A stretch of DNA of 11,524 bases from Caldifarciminota bacterium (GTDB lineage: Bacteria; Hydrothermota; Tepidihabitantia; Tepidihabitantales; Tepidihabitantaceae): NCBI GenBank assembly GCA_016935295.1, contig JAFGRF010000247.1:1-11524 (forward strand), written 5' to 3'. Shown piece by piece: positions 1 through 7,095 of this stretch (its first letter is position 1; each line of letters begins with the position of its first letter). The translations under genes were made by a program, and so were the position numbers. The notes below the pieces were generated by a model, which saw only the letters and a program-made list of their open reading frames with translations, did not search any database and was not told the origin of the DNA.

Positions 1-554
1 TGGTACAGGTCGGATGACGCGAGGAGGATGACCTTCTTACCTTTGGCCGCCTTGGCGATTGCCTTGCCGACCCGCTCGCACTGCTCGAAGGTAGGCTGCA
101 GCAGCATTATCGGCACGATCTTGAATTTGCCGAGGACGCGCTGCAGGAACGGGACCTCGACTTCGATCGAATGCTCCCGCGCGTGGGCCTGCGGCATGTC
201 GGCAAGGAACTTGTCCTGGGCGATGACCTCCTTGGCCAGCGCCGCGTCGATCGCCGCCTCGCCGAGCGGCGTACGCCAAGCCCCGCTGCCGTACACCGCC
301 GCCTTGTCGAGCATGACGTGGTGACTGGTGCCGAGCATCACCACCGTGACCGAATCCATGCCGGCTAGCAGCTTGAATGCCCGCGCCGCGGTCGGACCCG
401 AAAACGGATAGCCCGCGTGCGGAACCTGGATTCCGACCAGCGTGCCGGAAATGGCCGGCACTTCGGCATCGGCCAGCATCGAGTCGATCATCGCGGTCAG
501 TGTCTTCGCGTCACCCGGGTAGAACTGCCCTGCGACCGCCGGTTGTCTTGCCAC
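1..554 (-). CDS. MEMO1-family protein (AmmeMemoRadiSam system protein B), 3' end beyond the window
   Basis: The translated 184 residues match the MEMO family: N-terminal AVAGQFYPG (residues 6-14), HAGYPFSG (46-53), GTSHHV (75-80), REHSIEVEVPFL (126-137) and SSDLY at the cut end. His46, His79 and His128 sit where the family has its metal-site histidines. The usual length is about 270 residues, so roughly a third is missing. Family members occur with an AMMECR1 protein and a radical SAM enzyme; the bacterial role is unsettled. I chose the GTG at 554 because a perfect AAGGAGG (560-566) lies 5 nt upstream and the product begins as canonical MEMO proteins do. The frame stays open upstream: ATGs at 608, 614 or 665 would add a hydrophobic stretch ending in a plausible VCA/QP cleavage site, giving an exported form. 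It is the last visible gene of the dehydratase-like operon. Confidence 0.9.
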   Translation of the reverse strand, partial: MARQPAVAGQFYPGDAKTLTAMIDSMLADAEVPAISGTLVGIQVPHAGYPFSGPTAARAFKLLAGMDSVTVVMLGTSHHVMLDKAAVYGSGAWRTPLGEAAIDAALAKEVIAQDKFLADMPQAHAREHSIEVEVPFLQRVLGKFKIVPIMLLQPTFEQCERVGKAIAKAAKGKKVILLASSDLY

Positions 555-630
555 GCTAGCCTCCTTTGGCTGCGCGCAGACAAGCTGCGCCAGCACCAGG
601 GCCCCCATCGTCATCACCTTGCGTGCCCGT

Positions 631-665
631 CCGCAATTCGTCAGTCGCCATCCGTCACTCGACAT
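631..665. repeat. Degenerate heptamer tandem array, five units
   Basis: On the plus strand five consecutive 7-mers fit YCGNCAN-like units: CCGCAAT, TCGTCAG, TCGCCAT, CCGTCAC, TCGACAT. The phase is unbroken for 35 bp. The array fills the junction between the activase stop codon and the MEMO gene. It resembles the array at 2702-2729 in unit length and in the TC-start with A at position 6. Function unknown. Confidence 0.7.
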
Positions 666-668
666 TCT

Positions 669-1622
669 CTAGAGCTTCGACCACTTCCCGCACCGGTCGC
701 CGTACCGGTCGATCACCTGCTGCTCGCGCAGGGTCTCGATCACCTCGCACCGGTTCGGGCAGCCATCGCATTCAAACGCCCGAGTCTCGAATGCGGTGTC
801 GGCGACGTCGAAACCCGCGAACTTCGTGCCCTTTCCGTCGGTCTCCTCGGACGCCACGATTGCGGCTCCGACCGCGCCCATCACAAGGAAGTGCTCGGGC
901 ACGAGCACCTCGTGTCCCAGCATCAACTCGAACGCCTTCTTGACCCCGACGTTCGCCGCGACGCCGCCCTGGAACAAGATGAGCGGGTGTATCTCCTTGC
1001 CCTTGGCCACCGTGTTCATGTAGTTGCGGACGATGGCATCACACAGCCCGGCCACGATGTCCTCGGTCGACATGCCGAGCTGGGCCTTGTGGATCATGTC
1101 GCTCTCGGCGAACACCGTGCAGCGGCCGGCGATATTCACGCGGTTCTTCGCCTTGAGCGCCAAGGCGCCGAACTCCTCTATCGGCCGGCCCAGCCGGGTC
1201 GCCTGGTGGTCGAGGAAACTGCCGGTCCCGGCCGCGCAGACCGTGTTCATGGCGAAGTCGACCGGTATGGCGTCGCGCAGGATGATGATCTTCGAATCCT
1301 GGCCCCCAATCTCAATGACGGTCCTTACCTCGGGGTGGAAATGACTGGCCGCGACCGCGTGGGTTATGATCTCGTTCTTGACGATATCGGCCTGTATCAT
1401 CACTCCAGCCAACCGCCGGGCCGAACCGGTCGTGCCTGCCCCGAGTATCCTCACCCCCGAGTCGACCTGCCCGCCCAGTTCGGCGAGCAGCCTGCGGATG
1501 GAGTCGATCGGATTCCCCTGTGTCCTCAGATAGCGGCTGGCGAGCACGTTGAACTCGCGGTCAACGACCACGCCCTTTGTCGAAATAGAGCCGACGTCAA
1601 TTCCGATGTAGCCTTCGACCAA
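669..1622 (-). CDS. BadF/HgdC-type acyl-CoA dehydratase activase (ATP-dependent reductase)
   Basis: A 317-residue ASKHA-fold ATPase. The N-terminus GIDVGSISTKGVV (residues 7-19) is the phosphate-1 loop, EIGGQDSK (104-111) is phosphate 2, and GGVAANVG lies near the adenosine site. Cys129 (NTVCAAGTGSFLD) and Cys168 (AGRCTVFAESD) are spaced like the two cysteines that let an HgdC dimer hold one [4Fe-4S] cluster between subunits. In the family, ATP hydrolysis drives a low-potential electron into the partner dehydratase. A C-terminal CDGCPNRC segment adds four cysteines beyond the minimal HgdC, as in activases associated with DUF2229 proteins. The start is TTG at 1622, with AAGGAG 5 nt upstream; it overlaps the preceding gene by 26 bp, so translation is probably coupled. 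The two upstream genes are its likely electron acceptors. The substrate cannot be read from sequence. Confidence 0.93.
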   Translation of the reverse strand: MVEGYIGIDVGSISTKGVVVDREFNVLASRYLRTQGNPIDSIRRLLAELGGQVDSGVRILGAGTTGSARRLAGVMIQADIVKNEIITHAVAASHFHPEVRTVIEIGGQDSKIIILRDAIPVDFAMNTVCAAGTGSFLDHQATRLGRPIEEFGALALKAKNRVNIAGRCTVFAESDMIHKAQLGMSTEDIVAGLCDAIVRNYMNTVAKGKEIHPLILFQGGVAANVGVKKAFELMLGHEVLVPEHFLVMGAVGAAIVASEETDGKGTKFAGFDVADTAFETRAFECDGCPNRCEVIETLREQQVIDRYGDRCGKWSKL

Positions 1623-2661
1623 GCTTTCTCCTTTTCACGAGGTCAACGAATGCCTCCAGCCGCGTGAGCAATCCGGTCCGCGACGTGTGTTCGTCAAACG
1701 ACAGCGACAGGACCGGCAGGCCGGTCTCTTCGGACAACTTCTGCAAAGCCTCCAGCGCGATGTTCTCCGGCATGCAGGTGAACGGGAAGATGTGCACGAT
1801 GCCGTCGAGCCCCTGCTGCTGGAAGTACACCGCCTCGCCTACCGTGCGGATCGCCTCGCCGCCGGGTGACTCCTGCAGGTAGCGGCGCGCGAGCCGGCCG
1901 GAGCGCACGAAAGCCGGGTCCGAAGAGAGCAGGTGGCGGATGTGCCGGTACAGGCTCCGCTCGAACACCACCTCGGCACCCATCTTGCCCAGTTCCTTTT
2001 CAATTTCCTGGCTGGCGAACTGCTCGATCATGAAGTAGATCTCCCCCACCAGGCCCAGCCGGATCGCAGGCTCACTCCCGTTCAGAGCAAATATCCGCCT
2101 GACCTCGCCGCGCGCTGCCTGTATCTCCTTCAGAGTGTGCGCCCGTTCGATGACCGACAGCGCCTTCGGTTTCGCCTGTTCCGCGCCGTCGAAATCCAGC
2201 GCCATCTTGCGGTTCAATTGCTGCCTGAACTCCTGCGTCAGGCGGCTCTTGGCCAGGAGCTTTGCCACCGCCCGTATCACCCGGAACGGCGATACGCCGA
2301 AGATGCCCGGCATTACCTTGAAGACGAAGTCGAACGGCGAGTACTGCGTCACCGCGATGAAACGGCACTCCTTGCCCAGGTCCTTCAGGGCACGCTCATG
2401 GAGGTAGTGGTAGTACCCGAAGCGGCACTTGCGCGCACCTGCCGCCATGAACAGCGTGTCGGCCCCGAGTTCGATGGCCTCAAGCATATTGCCCAGGGTT
2501 ATCTTGTAGGGCATGCAGATGAGCTCGGGCGAATGGAGTGCTCCCAGCTCGACGGTCCGCCGGGAGTTCGGCGGCGCGAGTATCACCTCGCCACCCAGAT
2601 CCTCGACGAACGTCTTCAACGCGTAGGTGTCGTAGCCGAGGTTGGGAAACGATGCTTTCAT
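1597..2661 (-). CDS. 2-hydroxyacyl-CoA dehydratase-related protein (CoA protein activase / DUF2229-type), second component
   Basis: This 354-residue protein resembles the DUF2229-associated 'CoA protein activase' proteins, which are often fused to BadF domains in single giant polypeptides. Visible family signatures are FPNLGYDTYALK near the N-terminus, ELICMPYK with Cys49, ARKCRFGYYH with Cys79, FTCMPEN with Cys296, and DEHTSRTGLLTRLEAF near the C-terminus. The cysteines are candidate iron-sulfur ligands (inference). No signal peptide or membrane segment is seen, so it should be cytosolic. It begins 15 nt after the stop of the upstream paralogous gene and lacks a clear Shine-Dalgarno, which suggests coupled translation; its 3' end overlaps the activase gene. 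The C-terminal DEHT...TRLEAF motif is shared with the upstream protein, so the two probably form a heteromer like HgdA/HgdB. True reaction unknown. Confidence 0.85.
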   Translation of the reverse strand: MKASFPNLGYDTYALKTFVEDLGGEVILAPPNSRRTVELGALHSPELICMPYKITLGNMLEAIELGADTLFMAAGARKCRFGYYHYLHERALKDLGKECRFIAVTQYSPFDFVFKVMPGIFGVSPFRVIRAVAKLLAKSRLTQEFRQQLNRKMALDFDGAEQAKPKALSVIERAHTLKEIQAARGEVRRIFALNGSEPAIRLGLVGEIYFMIEQFASQEIEKELGKMGAEVVFERSLYRHIRHLLSSDPAFVRSGRLARRYLQESPGGEAIRTVGEAVYFQQQGLDGIVHIFPFTCMPENIALEALQKLSEETGLPVLSLSFDEHTSRTGLLTRLEAFVDLVKRRKLGRRLHRN

Positions 2662-2676
2662 CTGCGGACAGCCGGG

Positions 2677-3612
2677 TCAGGCCGCTCTTCCCTGCCCGCC
2701 GATCTTCAATCTGGAATCTGAAATCTGCAATGCCCTGGCCTGCCTCCGCTCGGCCAGCTCAAGGAACGCCTCAATCCGGGTCACGATTCCGGCAGTACCG
2801 GTGTGCTCGTCGATGACCAGTTGCAGGAAGGGTCTGTCCCTCCGCTGCGCCTCATCCCGCATGAACTCGGCCACCAGCGAGTCGGGACCACACCCCATCG
2901 AGACGATCATGCACACACCATCCACCTTGTCCACCAGGAAGCGGAAAGCGTTGTACAACTCGCGTTCGTAGACCCAGCGTATGCTGCGGGCGAATCCCTG
3001 TCGGCTCCGCAGGACGCTCTCCGGCAGTTCGTCCTTGGTGCAGATCCGGTACCCGTGACCGGTCAACGTGTCCACCATCGGCCGCGATATGAAATCGTCC
3101 CCGATGTTATAGAAGTGCCCGAGCAGGGCGACGCGCTTTTCGCCGTCGGGGAACAACGGCGTCCGGTCGTGGACCGGAATATGCCTCCTTGCCCGGGTAA
3201 GTGCTCGCGCGACCCGCATCGGGTCGTGACAAAGCTCCATGCCGGCGCGGAAGTGCGGAAGCCACAGGCTGCCTTGTATCTTCGGGGCAACGACGCGGAC
3301 CCGGTCGCCCGTCATCATGCGGGCGATGTCCACGATGCCGATCATCTTGGGACAGGCGTAGAGCTTGTCTTCAAGCCAGAGCAGCCGCGGCAGGAAGAGC
3401 ACGTCGATCTTCCCGACCAGCTCCTCAATGTGGCCGGCCACTATCTTGATGGGAAGACATATCTCACTCGAAACGTGGCTCAGCCCCTTCTGCAGCAGCA
3501 CCTTGTCGGTTCGGCGGCTGACTACGACCTCGGCCCCGATTCCGGCCAGGAACTCCTCCCAGAATCTGCCATAACGATGGTACAACAGGGCCCTGGGAAT
3601 GCCGACTTTCAT
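2677..3612 (-). CDS. 2-hydroxyacyl-CoA dehydratase-related protein (DUF2229-type), first component
   Basis: The protein has 311 residues and opens with MKVGIPRALLYHRYGRFW, the typical start of the DUF2229/COG3580-like group. Cysteines in conserved settings are Cys52 (SSEICLPIK), Cys87 (YACPKM), Cys234 and Cys241 (SMGCGPDS); several are likely cluster ligands by analogy with 2-hydroxyacyl-CoA dehydratases. The segment IDEHTGTAGIVTRIEAF near the C-terminus is shared with the next gene. The last dozen residues (LQISDSRLKI and on) come from a heptamer DNA array and look like a non-conserved tail added by repeat growth. The gene leads the operon: its ATG lies only 6 nt from a -10 box and no Shine-Dalgarno precedes it. 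Partners are the following component and the activase. The enzyme's substrate is unknown. Confidence 0.85.
   Translation of the reverse strand: MKVGIPRALLYHRYGRFWEEFLAGIGAEVVVSRRTDKVLLQKGLSHVSSEICLPIKIVAGHIEELVGKIDVLFLPRLLWLEDKLYACPKMIGIVDIARMMTGDRVRVVAPKIQGSLWLPHFRAGMELCHDPMRVARALTRARRHIPVHDRTPLFPDGEKRVALLGHFYNIGDDFISRPMVDTLTGHGYRICTKDELPESVLRSRQGFARSIRWVYERELYNAFRFLVDKVDGVCMIVSMGCGPDSLVAEFMRDEAQRRDRPFLQLVIDEHTGTAGIVTRIEAFLELAERRQARALQISDSRLKIGGQGRAA
2702..2729. repeat. Heptamer tandem array, four units (ATCTNNA)
   Basis: On the plus strand the units ATCTTCA, ATCTGGA, ATCTGAA, ATCTGCA follow each other without a gap. They lie inside the last codons of the first dehydratase-like gene and encode its tail, LQISDSRLKI. 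Compare the five-unit array at 631-665. Confidence 0.75.
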
Positions 3613-3618
3613 CCCGGA

Positions 3619-3646
3619 ATTGTAGGCTTCCAGTGGGCAAAGTCAA
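3619..3646 (-). promoter_or_regulatory. Sigma-70-type promoter of the dehydratase-like operon (leaderless geometry)
   Basis: Reading the minus strand, TTGACT (3641-3646) and TACAAT (3619-3624) are separated by 16 bp. Only 6 nt (3613-3618) lie between the -10 box and the ATG at 3612, so transcription should begin at or within a base or two of the start codon. Confidence 0.8.
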
Positions 3647-3770
3647 CACGCAGGCAGCCGCCATCCGCCCCTCTCAGGTTCAGAGGAAGGCCCGCGGAGG
3701 TGGCGCAAACCACGCAGTGCTCTGTTCTGGGTCGCCGCCAACAGGTGGAGCCGCTCGAGGAGCAGTCGTC

Positions 3771-3799
3771 TTGACCCTGCAGGAGCTTTGAGCTAGACT
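3771..3799 (+). promoter_or_regulatory. Sigma-70-type promoter of the beta-propeller gene
   Basis: TTGACC (3771-3776) and TAGACT (3794-3799) have a 17-bp spacer. Start of transcription is expected near 3806, giving a leader of about 54 nt that includes the CGGAGG ribosome site at 3848-3853. It is divergent from the promoter at 3619-3646; the 120 bp between them holds no gene that I can support. Confidence 0.75.
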
Positions 3800-3859
3800 G
3801 GCGACACGAGATCGTTCATCGTTTTGTCTTACATCGCTAGTAGGCTTCGGAGGCCCTGC

Positions 3860-5590
3860 ATGAGACTTCTGTGCGGACAGGCCGTGTGGACCTTGCTTCT
3901 TGTCGTTTCCGTCTTCGCTCCTCTTCCTGCGCTTGCCTCCATCCCCCTCCCCTTTTCGCCGTCGTGGACTTCCCACGACAACGACTATTCGACTGGCGGA
4001 GCGCTAGCGGACGTCAATGGCGACGGCTGGCTCGACTTCCTCATTTCCAACGGCAACGACATGGCCATGGACCGGAACAGCGTGTACATGAACAACCTCG
4101 GCACGCTGGACACCATCGCGTCATGGCGTTCGTCGGACAACGGCTACTTCGGCCACTGCTACGCCGGGGACGTGAACAACGACGGCTTCCCCGACCTCGC
4201 GGTTGCGTATCTCGGGAGGAATGGCGGCGGCGAACTGACCGCCCGTATCTACCTCAACGACAGCGGTACGCTCGGGACGTCGCCGTGGTGGAAAGCACAC
4301 GATCAGCATTCGTCGTTCGATTGCTGCCTGGGAGACGTGGACCTGGACGGCGACCTCGATCTTGCTATCACTGCCGGCGATGCCTACCATAGCGAAACCG
4401 ACTCGGTCCGGATCTACCGCAATAACAGTGGCACGTTCGATACTCTGCCCTTCTGGACCGCACATGAGGGCACCGCGTCCGACGCAATCCGGTTCTGCGA
4501 CATCGACAACGACGGTGACCTCGACCTGTTCGTCGGCCAGGTGCTGTCGGGTTTGACCCAGGGCTTGATATCCATGTACCGGAACAACGATGGTACCCTT
4601 GAGGACGCGCCATCATGGATAGCACGCCAAGGCGTGGGCTGGGTGCTGCGCCTCGCGTTCGGCGACTACGATGGAGATACCTACCTCGACTTGGCCGTGG
4701 CTTCCAACAATCAGTATGGAGGAGGCAGCAACAGCATCAAGGTATTCCGCAACAACGCCGGTACGCTCGATACGGTGGCCGCGTTCACCATGCTCAGGTC
4801 GAACAGGTACTCGTCCTGCGTGGCATGGGCCGACGTGAATGGCGACGAGTACCTCGACCTTGCCGCCGGTGGGTGGTGGGAACCCGCGGTCGTGTTCGAG
4901 AACCACGCCGGCGTTCTGGACACGACACCAGCGTGGTCATGGAGCCCGTCACCCGCAACTGACCTTGTGTGCGAGGCCGTGGTCTGGGGTGACATAACCA
5001 ATGGCCACCTTTCTTCGGTGAACGAGTCGTACAGCGGGGACGGCACGAGGAAGCTATTCAACATTCACCGCCGGCCCCTGCAGGTGCTCGACAGCATCTA
5101 CGTCGAGGGCGCTAGGATGCCGGTTGTCGGGTACTGCTTCGACCTGCTCGCAGGGTGGGTAAGCTTTGCGTCTGCTCCGCCAGCGGGAACCAACAACATT
5201 GTCCTGTACTATCGCTATTCGGAGGCTCCCGACCTGACAGTGACGAACTGGGACGCACCACACGGTAACTACCTTCTACTGAACACCACCCCCGCCGCGG
5301 TCACGGAGACGCCTAAGTTGTTGGCCGCTTCGCGGCTTGTGGCCTGGCCGAATCCGGCTGCGGGGCAGATGAAGATCGACGCCTACTGCCGGACTGCAGG
5401 CGACAGGCGAACGGTGATGACCATCCATGACGTGGCTGGCCGGGTCCGGCGAACTTTGGTGAGCAACTCGGGTTCGTGGACTTGGGATGGCTGCGACAAA
5501 GCCGGCAGGATCGTGGAACCGGGTGTGTACTTCGCCGCACTCGGCGCAGGCAAACCTGCATTGAAGCTTGTGCGGGTATCGTCGAACTGA
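3860..5590 (+). CDS. Secreted FG-GAP/VCBS-type beta-propeller protein with FlgD-like C-terminal domain
   Basis: The protein has 576 residues. The signal peptide is about residues 1-26 (hydrophobic core TLLLVVSVFA, cleavage after ALA). Six calcium-binding loops of the form D-x-D/N-x-D-x-x-x-D begin at residues 51, 104, 159, 214, 269 and 324, almost exactly 55 apart. Each blade also carries an NNxGTLDTxxxW-like segment. A degenerate seventh loop (GDITNGH, Asp378) suggests a seven-bladed propeller. Residues about 385-465 form a separate beta-rich module that I do not recognise. Residues 488-576 (PNPAAGQ...WDGCDKAGR.VEPGVYF) resemble the FlgD-like/secretion-tail domain of extracellular proteins. 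The start ATG at 3860 has CGGAGG 6 nt upstream; an in-frame TTG at 3824 has no such site. Such proteins usually act outside the cell or at its surface; the ligand is unknown. It shares no evident function with the downstream birA. Confidence 0.88.
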   Translation: MRLLCGQAVWTLLLVVSVFAPLPALASIPLPFSPSWTSHDNDYSTGGALADVNGDGWLDFLISNGNDMAMDRNSVYMNNLGTLDTIASWRSSDNGYFGHCYAGDVNNDGFPDLAVAYLGRNGGGELTARIYLNDSGTLGTSPWWKAHDQHSSFDCCLGDVDLDGDLDLAITAGDAYHSETDSVRIYRNNSGTFDTLPFWTAHEGTASDAIRFCDIDNDGDLDLFVGQVLSGLTQGLISMYRNNDGTLEDAPSWIARQGVGWVLRLAFGDYDGDTYLDLAVASNNQYGGGSNSIKVFRNNAGTLDTVAAFTMLRSNRYSSCVAWADVNGDEYLDLAAGGWWEPAVVFENHAGVLDTTPAWSWSPSPATDLVCEAVVWGDITNGHLSSVNESYSGDGTRKLFNIHRRPLQVLDSIYVEGARMPVVGYCFDLLAGWVSFASAPPAGTNNIVLYYRYSEAPDLTVTNWDAPHGNYLLLNTTPAAVTETPKLLAASRLVAWPNPAAGQMKIDAYCRTAGDRRTVMTIHDVAGRVRRTLVSNSGSWTWDGCDKAGRIVEPGVYFAALGAGKPALKLVRVSSN

Positions 5591-5601
5591 CGTCTACCCA
5601 C

Positions 5602-6360
5602 TTGGCAACGGCGACTGAAGCATCTGGCGAGCGGCTAGCCGGCCTTGCGCGCTATGGCAGCGTGCATTTTCTGGACCGGGTCGAGTCGACCAACAGCTAC
5701 GCGCTCGGCCTGGCGGGCAAACGAACGGCCGCGGTCGTGGTGGCCAACCGGCAGACCAAGGGCCGGGGCCGCTTCCATCGGCACTGGTTCTCGAACGACG
5801 ATAGCCTGGTCGCTTCACTGCTGCTGTTCACCGATGCTACCGGCTTCCCACGCCCGTCCCTTCTGGTGCATCTTGCCGGGCTCGCGCTCGCGCGCGCGGT
5901 TGAGCAGACTTCGGGCGTGGCAACGCAGATACGCTGGCCGAACGACGTCACGATCGACGACAAGAAGCTGGCCGGTATCCTGTGCGAGAGCCGAGGCAGC
6001 GCGGTCGCAGTCGGCATCGGCCTGAACCTGAACCAGCAGTCTCTGCCCGATGATCTGCCTGAGGCGATCTCGCTGCGCATGGTCACGCGCAGGGAATGGG
6101 ACAGGTTATACCTGCTTGAGAACTTTCTGCGGGAGATGTTCGAGTGCGTCAAGGAGGCCGGCGAAGGCGACTCGGACCGTGCCCTCACCGACATAAAGAA
6201 GCGCTCGAGCATCATGCACCGCCGCGTCGAGGTCCGGACATTGCTGCGCAGGCACGTCGGCGCGGTCGTGGACCTTGATTCGGAAGGCCGCATCGTTCTG
6301 CGAACCGATTCCGGCCGCCTGGTTGTACTGGGGGCCGGCGATGTACGCAGGCTGAGATGA
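5602..6360 (+). CDS. birA: Biotin--[acetyl-CoA-carboxylase] ligase, class I (no DNA-binding domain)
   Basis: It activates biotin with ATP to biotinyl-AMP and transfers it to a lysine of biotin-carboxyl-carrier domains. From the TTG at 5602 it has 252 residues. Visible motifs: DRVESTN (25-31), the biotin/AMP loop KGRGRFHRHW (53-62), IRWPNDV (110-116), KKLAGILCES with Lys122 matching the E. coli BirA active-site lysine, and VGIGLNLN. A short SH3-like C-terminal domain ends in VVLGAGDVRRLR. There is no N-terminal helix-turn-helix, so it should not be a repressor. The start is uncertain: TTG 5602 has no clear Shine-Dalgarno, GTG 5662 would cut into the family's first conserved segment, and an ATG at 5476 would overlap the previous gene by 115 bp. 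The stop overlaps the coaX start (ATGA), so these two genes are co-translated. Confidence 0.9.
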   Translation: MATATEASGERLAGLARYGSVHFLDRVESTNSYALGLAGKRTAAVVVANRQTKGRGRFHRHWFSNDDSLVASLLLFTDATGFPRPSLLVHLAGLALARAVEQTSGVATQIRWPNDVTIDDKKLAGILCESRGSAVAVGIGLNLNQQSLPDDLPEAISLRMVTRREWDRLYLLENFLREMFECVKEAGEGDSDRALTDIKKRSSIMHRRVEVRTLLRRHVGAVVDLDSEGRIVLRTDSGRLVVLGAGDVRRLR

Positions 6361-7088
6361 TCCTCACCGTCATCGTCGGCAACACAAATGCACGGTTCGC
6401 ATGGTTTAACCGCCGACGACTGGCCAAGAACTTAGTCCTGCCGACACCCGCAGTTCACCGTGGTCGTCTGCCGAAGCCGGGCAGCGTTGTCGGGACGGCA
6501 GTGGCATCGGTTGTTCCCGACGTCACGGGGAGGCTCGCGCGGAACCTGCTCAAGGCTACCGGATTGGAGCCGCTGGTTGTCGGGCCCCAAACCCAGACCG
6601 GGCTCAGGTTCAACTATCGTAGAAAGGACCTCGGTGCCGACCGCGTGTGCATCGCGGTAGGAGCTAACTGCTCGTTGCCGAGCCGGGACGTGGTTGTTTT
6701 CGACTTCGGCACCGCGACCACGGTGAACGTGGTTCTGCGGGACCGAGTTTTTGCCGGCGGCGCCATCCTGCCCGGCATCCAAATGTGTCTCGACGCACTT
6801 GCCGCCAACACTGCCCGGCTTCCCCGACTGCTCCCGCGCAATGACCTGAGCCCGATCCAGCGCGGTACCCGCGCGGCGCTGCAGGCCGGGGTCGCAGCCC
6901 TCTTCGCCGGCGGTATCGACCGCATCATCGACCGGGTCGAACGCGGTCTCAGACGTCCGGTCGTACCGATCTCAACCGGTGGAGCCGCAGTAGTCGCCAG
7001 ACGCTATACGCGGCGAATCGGCAGCATACGGCCGCACCTTGCGAGCGAAGGTCTGGCCGAAATCTGGTACATGAACCGGGACGCTTGA
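6357..7088 (+). CDS. coaX: Type III pantothenate kinase (CoaX family) with altered motif 1
   Basis: CoaX phosphorylates pantothenate, the first step of coenzyme A synthesis. The 243-residue product has the usual length and family motifs: VGNTN (7-11), GADR (93-96), FDFGTATTVN (115-124), GGAILPGI (134-141), ANTARLP (150-156) and STGGAA (206-211). The striking feature is residue 6. Family members read DxGNT, whose Asp is catalytic, but this protein reads I-V-G-N-T because codon 6 (6372-6374) is ATC. The other acidic residues, Asp95 and Asp116, are kept. It may be a weak or repurposed enzyme, the aspartate's role may be met otherwise, or the read may carry an error. ATG overlaps the birA stop; the tsaB start follows 7 nt after its own stop. 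A CoaX-like regulatory protein is an alternative. Confidence 0.88.
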   Translation: MILTVIVGNTNARFAWFNRRRLAKNLVLPTPAVHRGRLPKPGSVVGTAVASVVPDVTGRLARNLLKATGLEPLVVGPQTQTGLRFNYRRKDLGADRVCIAVGANCSLPSRDVVVFDFGTATTVNVVLRDRVFAGGAILPGIQMCLDALAANTARLPRLLPRNDLSPIQRGTRAALQAGVAALFAGGIDRIIDRVERGLRRPVVPISTGGAAVVARRYTRRIGSIRPHLASEGLAEIWYMNRDA

Positions 7089-7095
7089 GAAGAAC

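Noticed and set aside
417..1667. Long plus-strand open frame of 416 codons opposite the activase
   Set aside because: It is antisense to a clear BadF-family gene and reads as low-complexity Arg/His/Asp-rich product typical of GC-rich shadow frames.
1933..3774. Long plus-strand open frames opposite the two dehydratase-like genes
   Set aside because: No recognisable motif; the minus-strand frames hold conserved cysteines and family signatures.
3824..3859. Upstream TTG start for the beta-propeller protein
   Set aside because: No ribosome site, and the added residues spoil the signal peptide that begins at ATG 3860 with CGGAGG.
5547..5560. GCAGG-CAAA-CCTGC mini-hairpin near the end of the beta-propeller gene as terminator
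   Set aside because: Only 5 bp, inside coding sequence, with no T-run; chance is sufficient.
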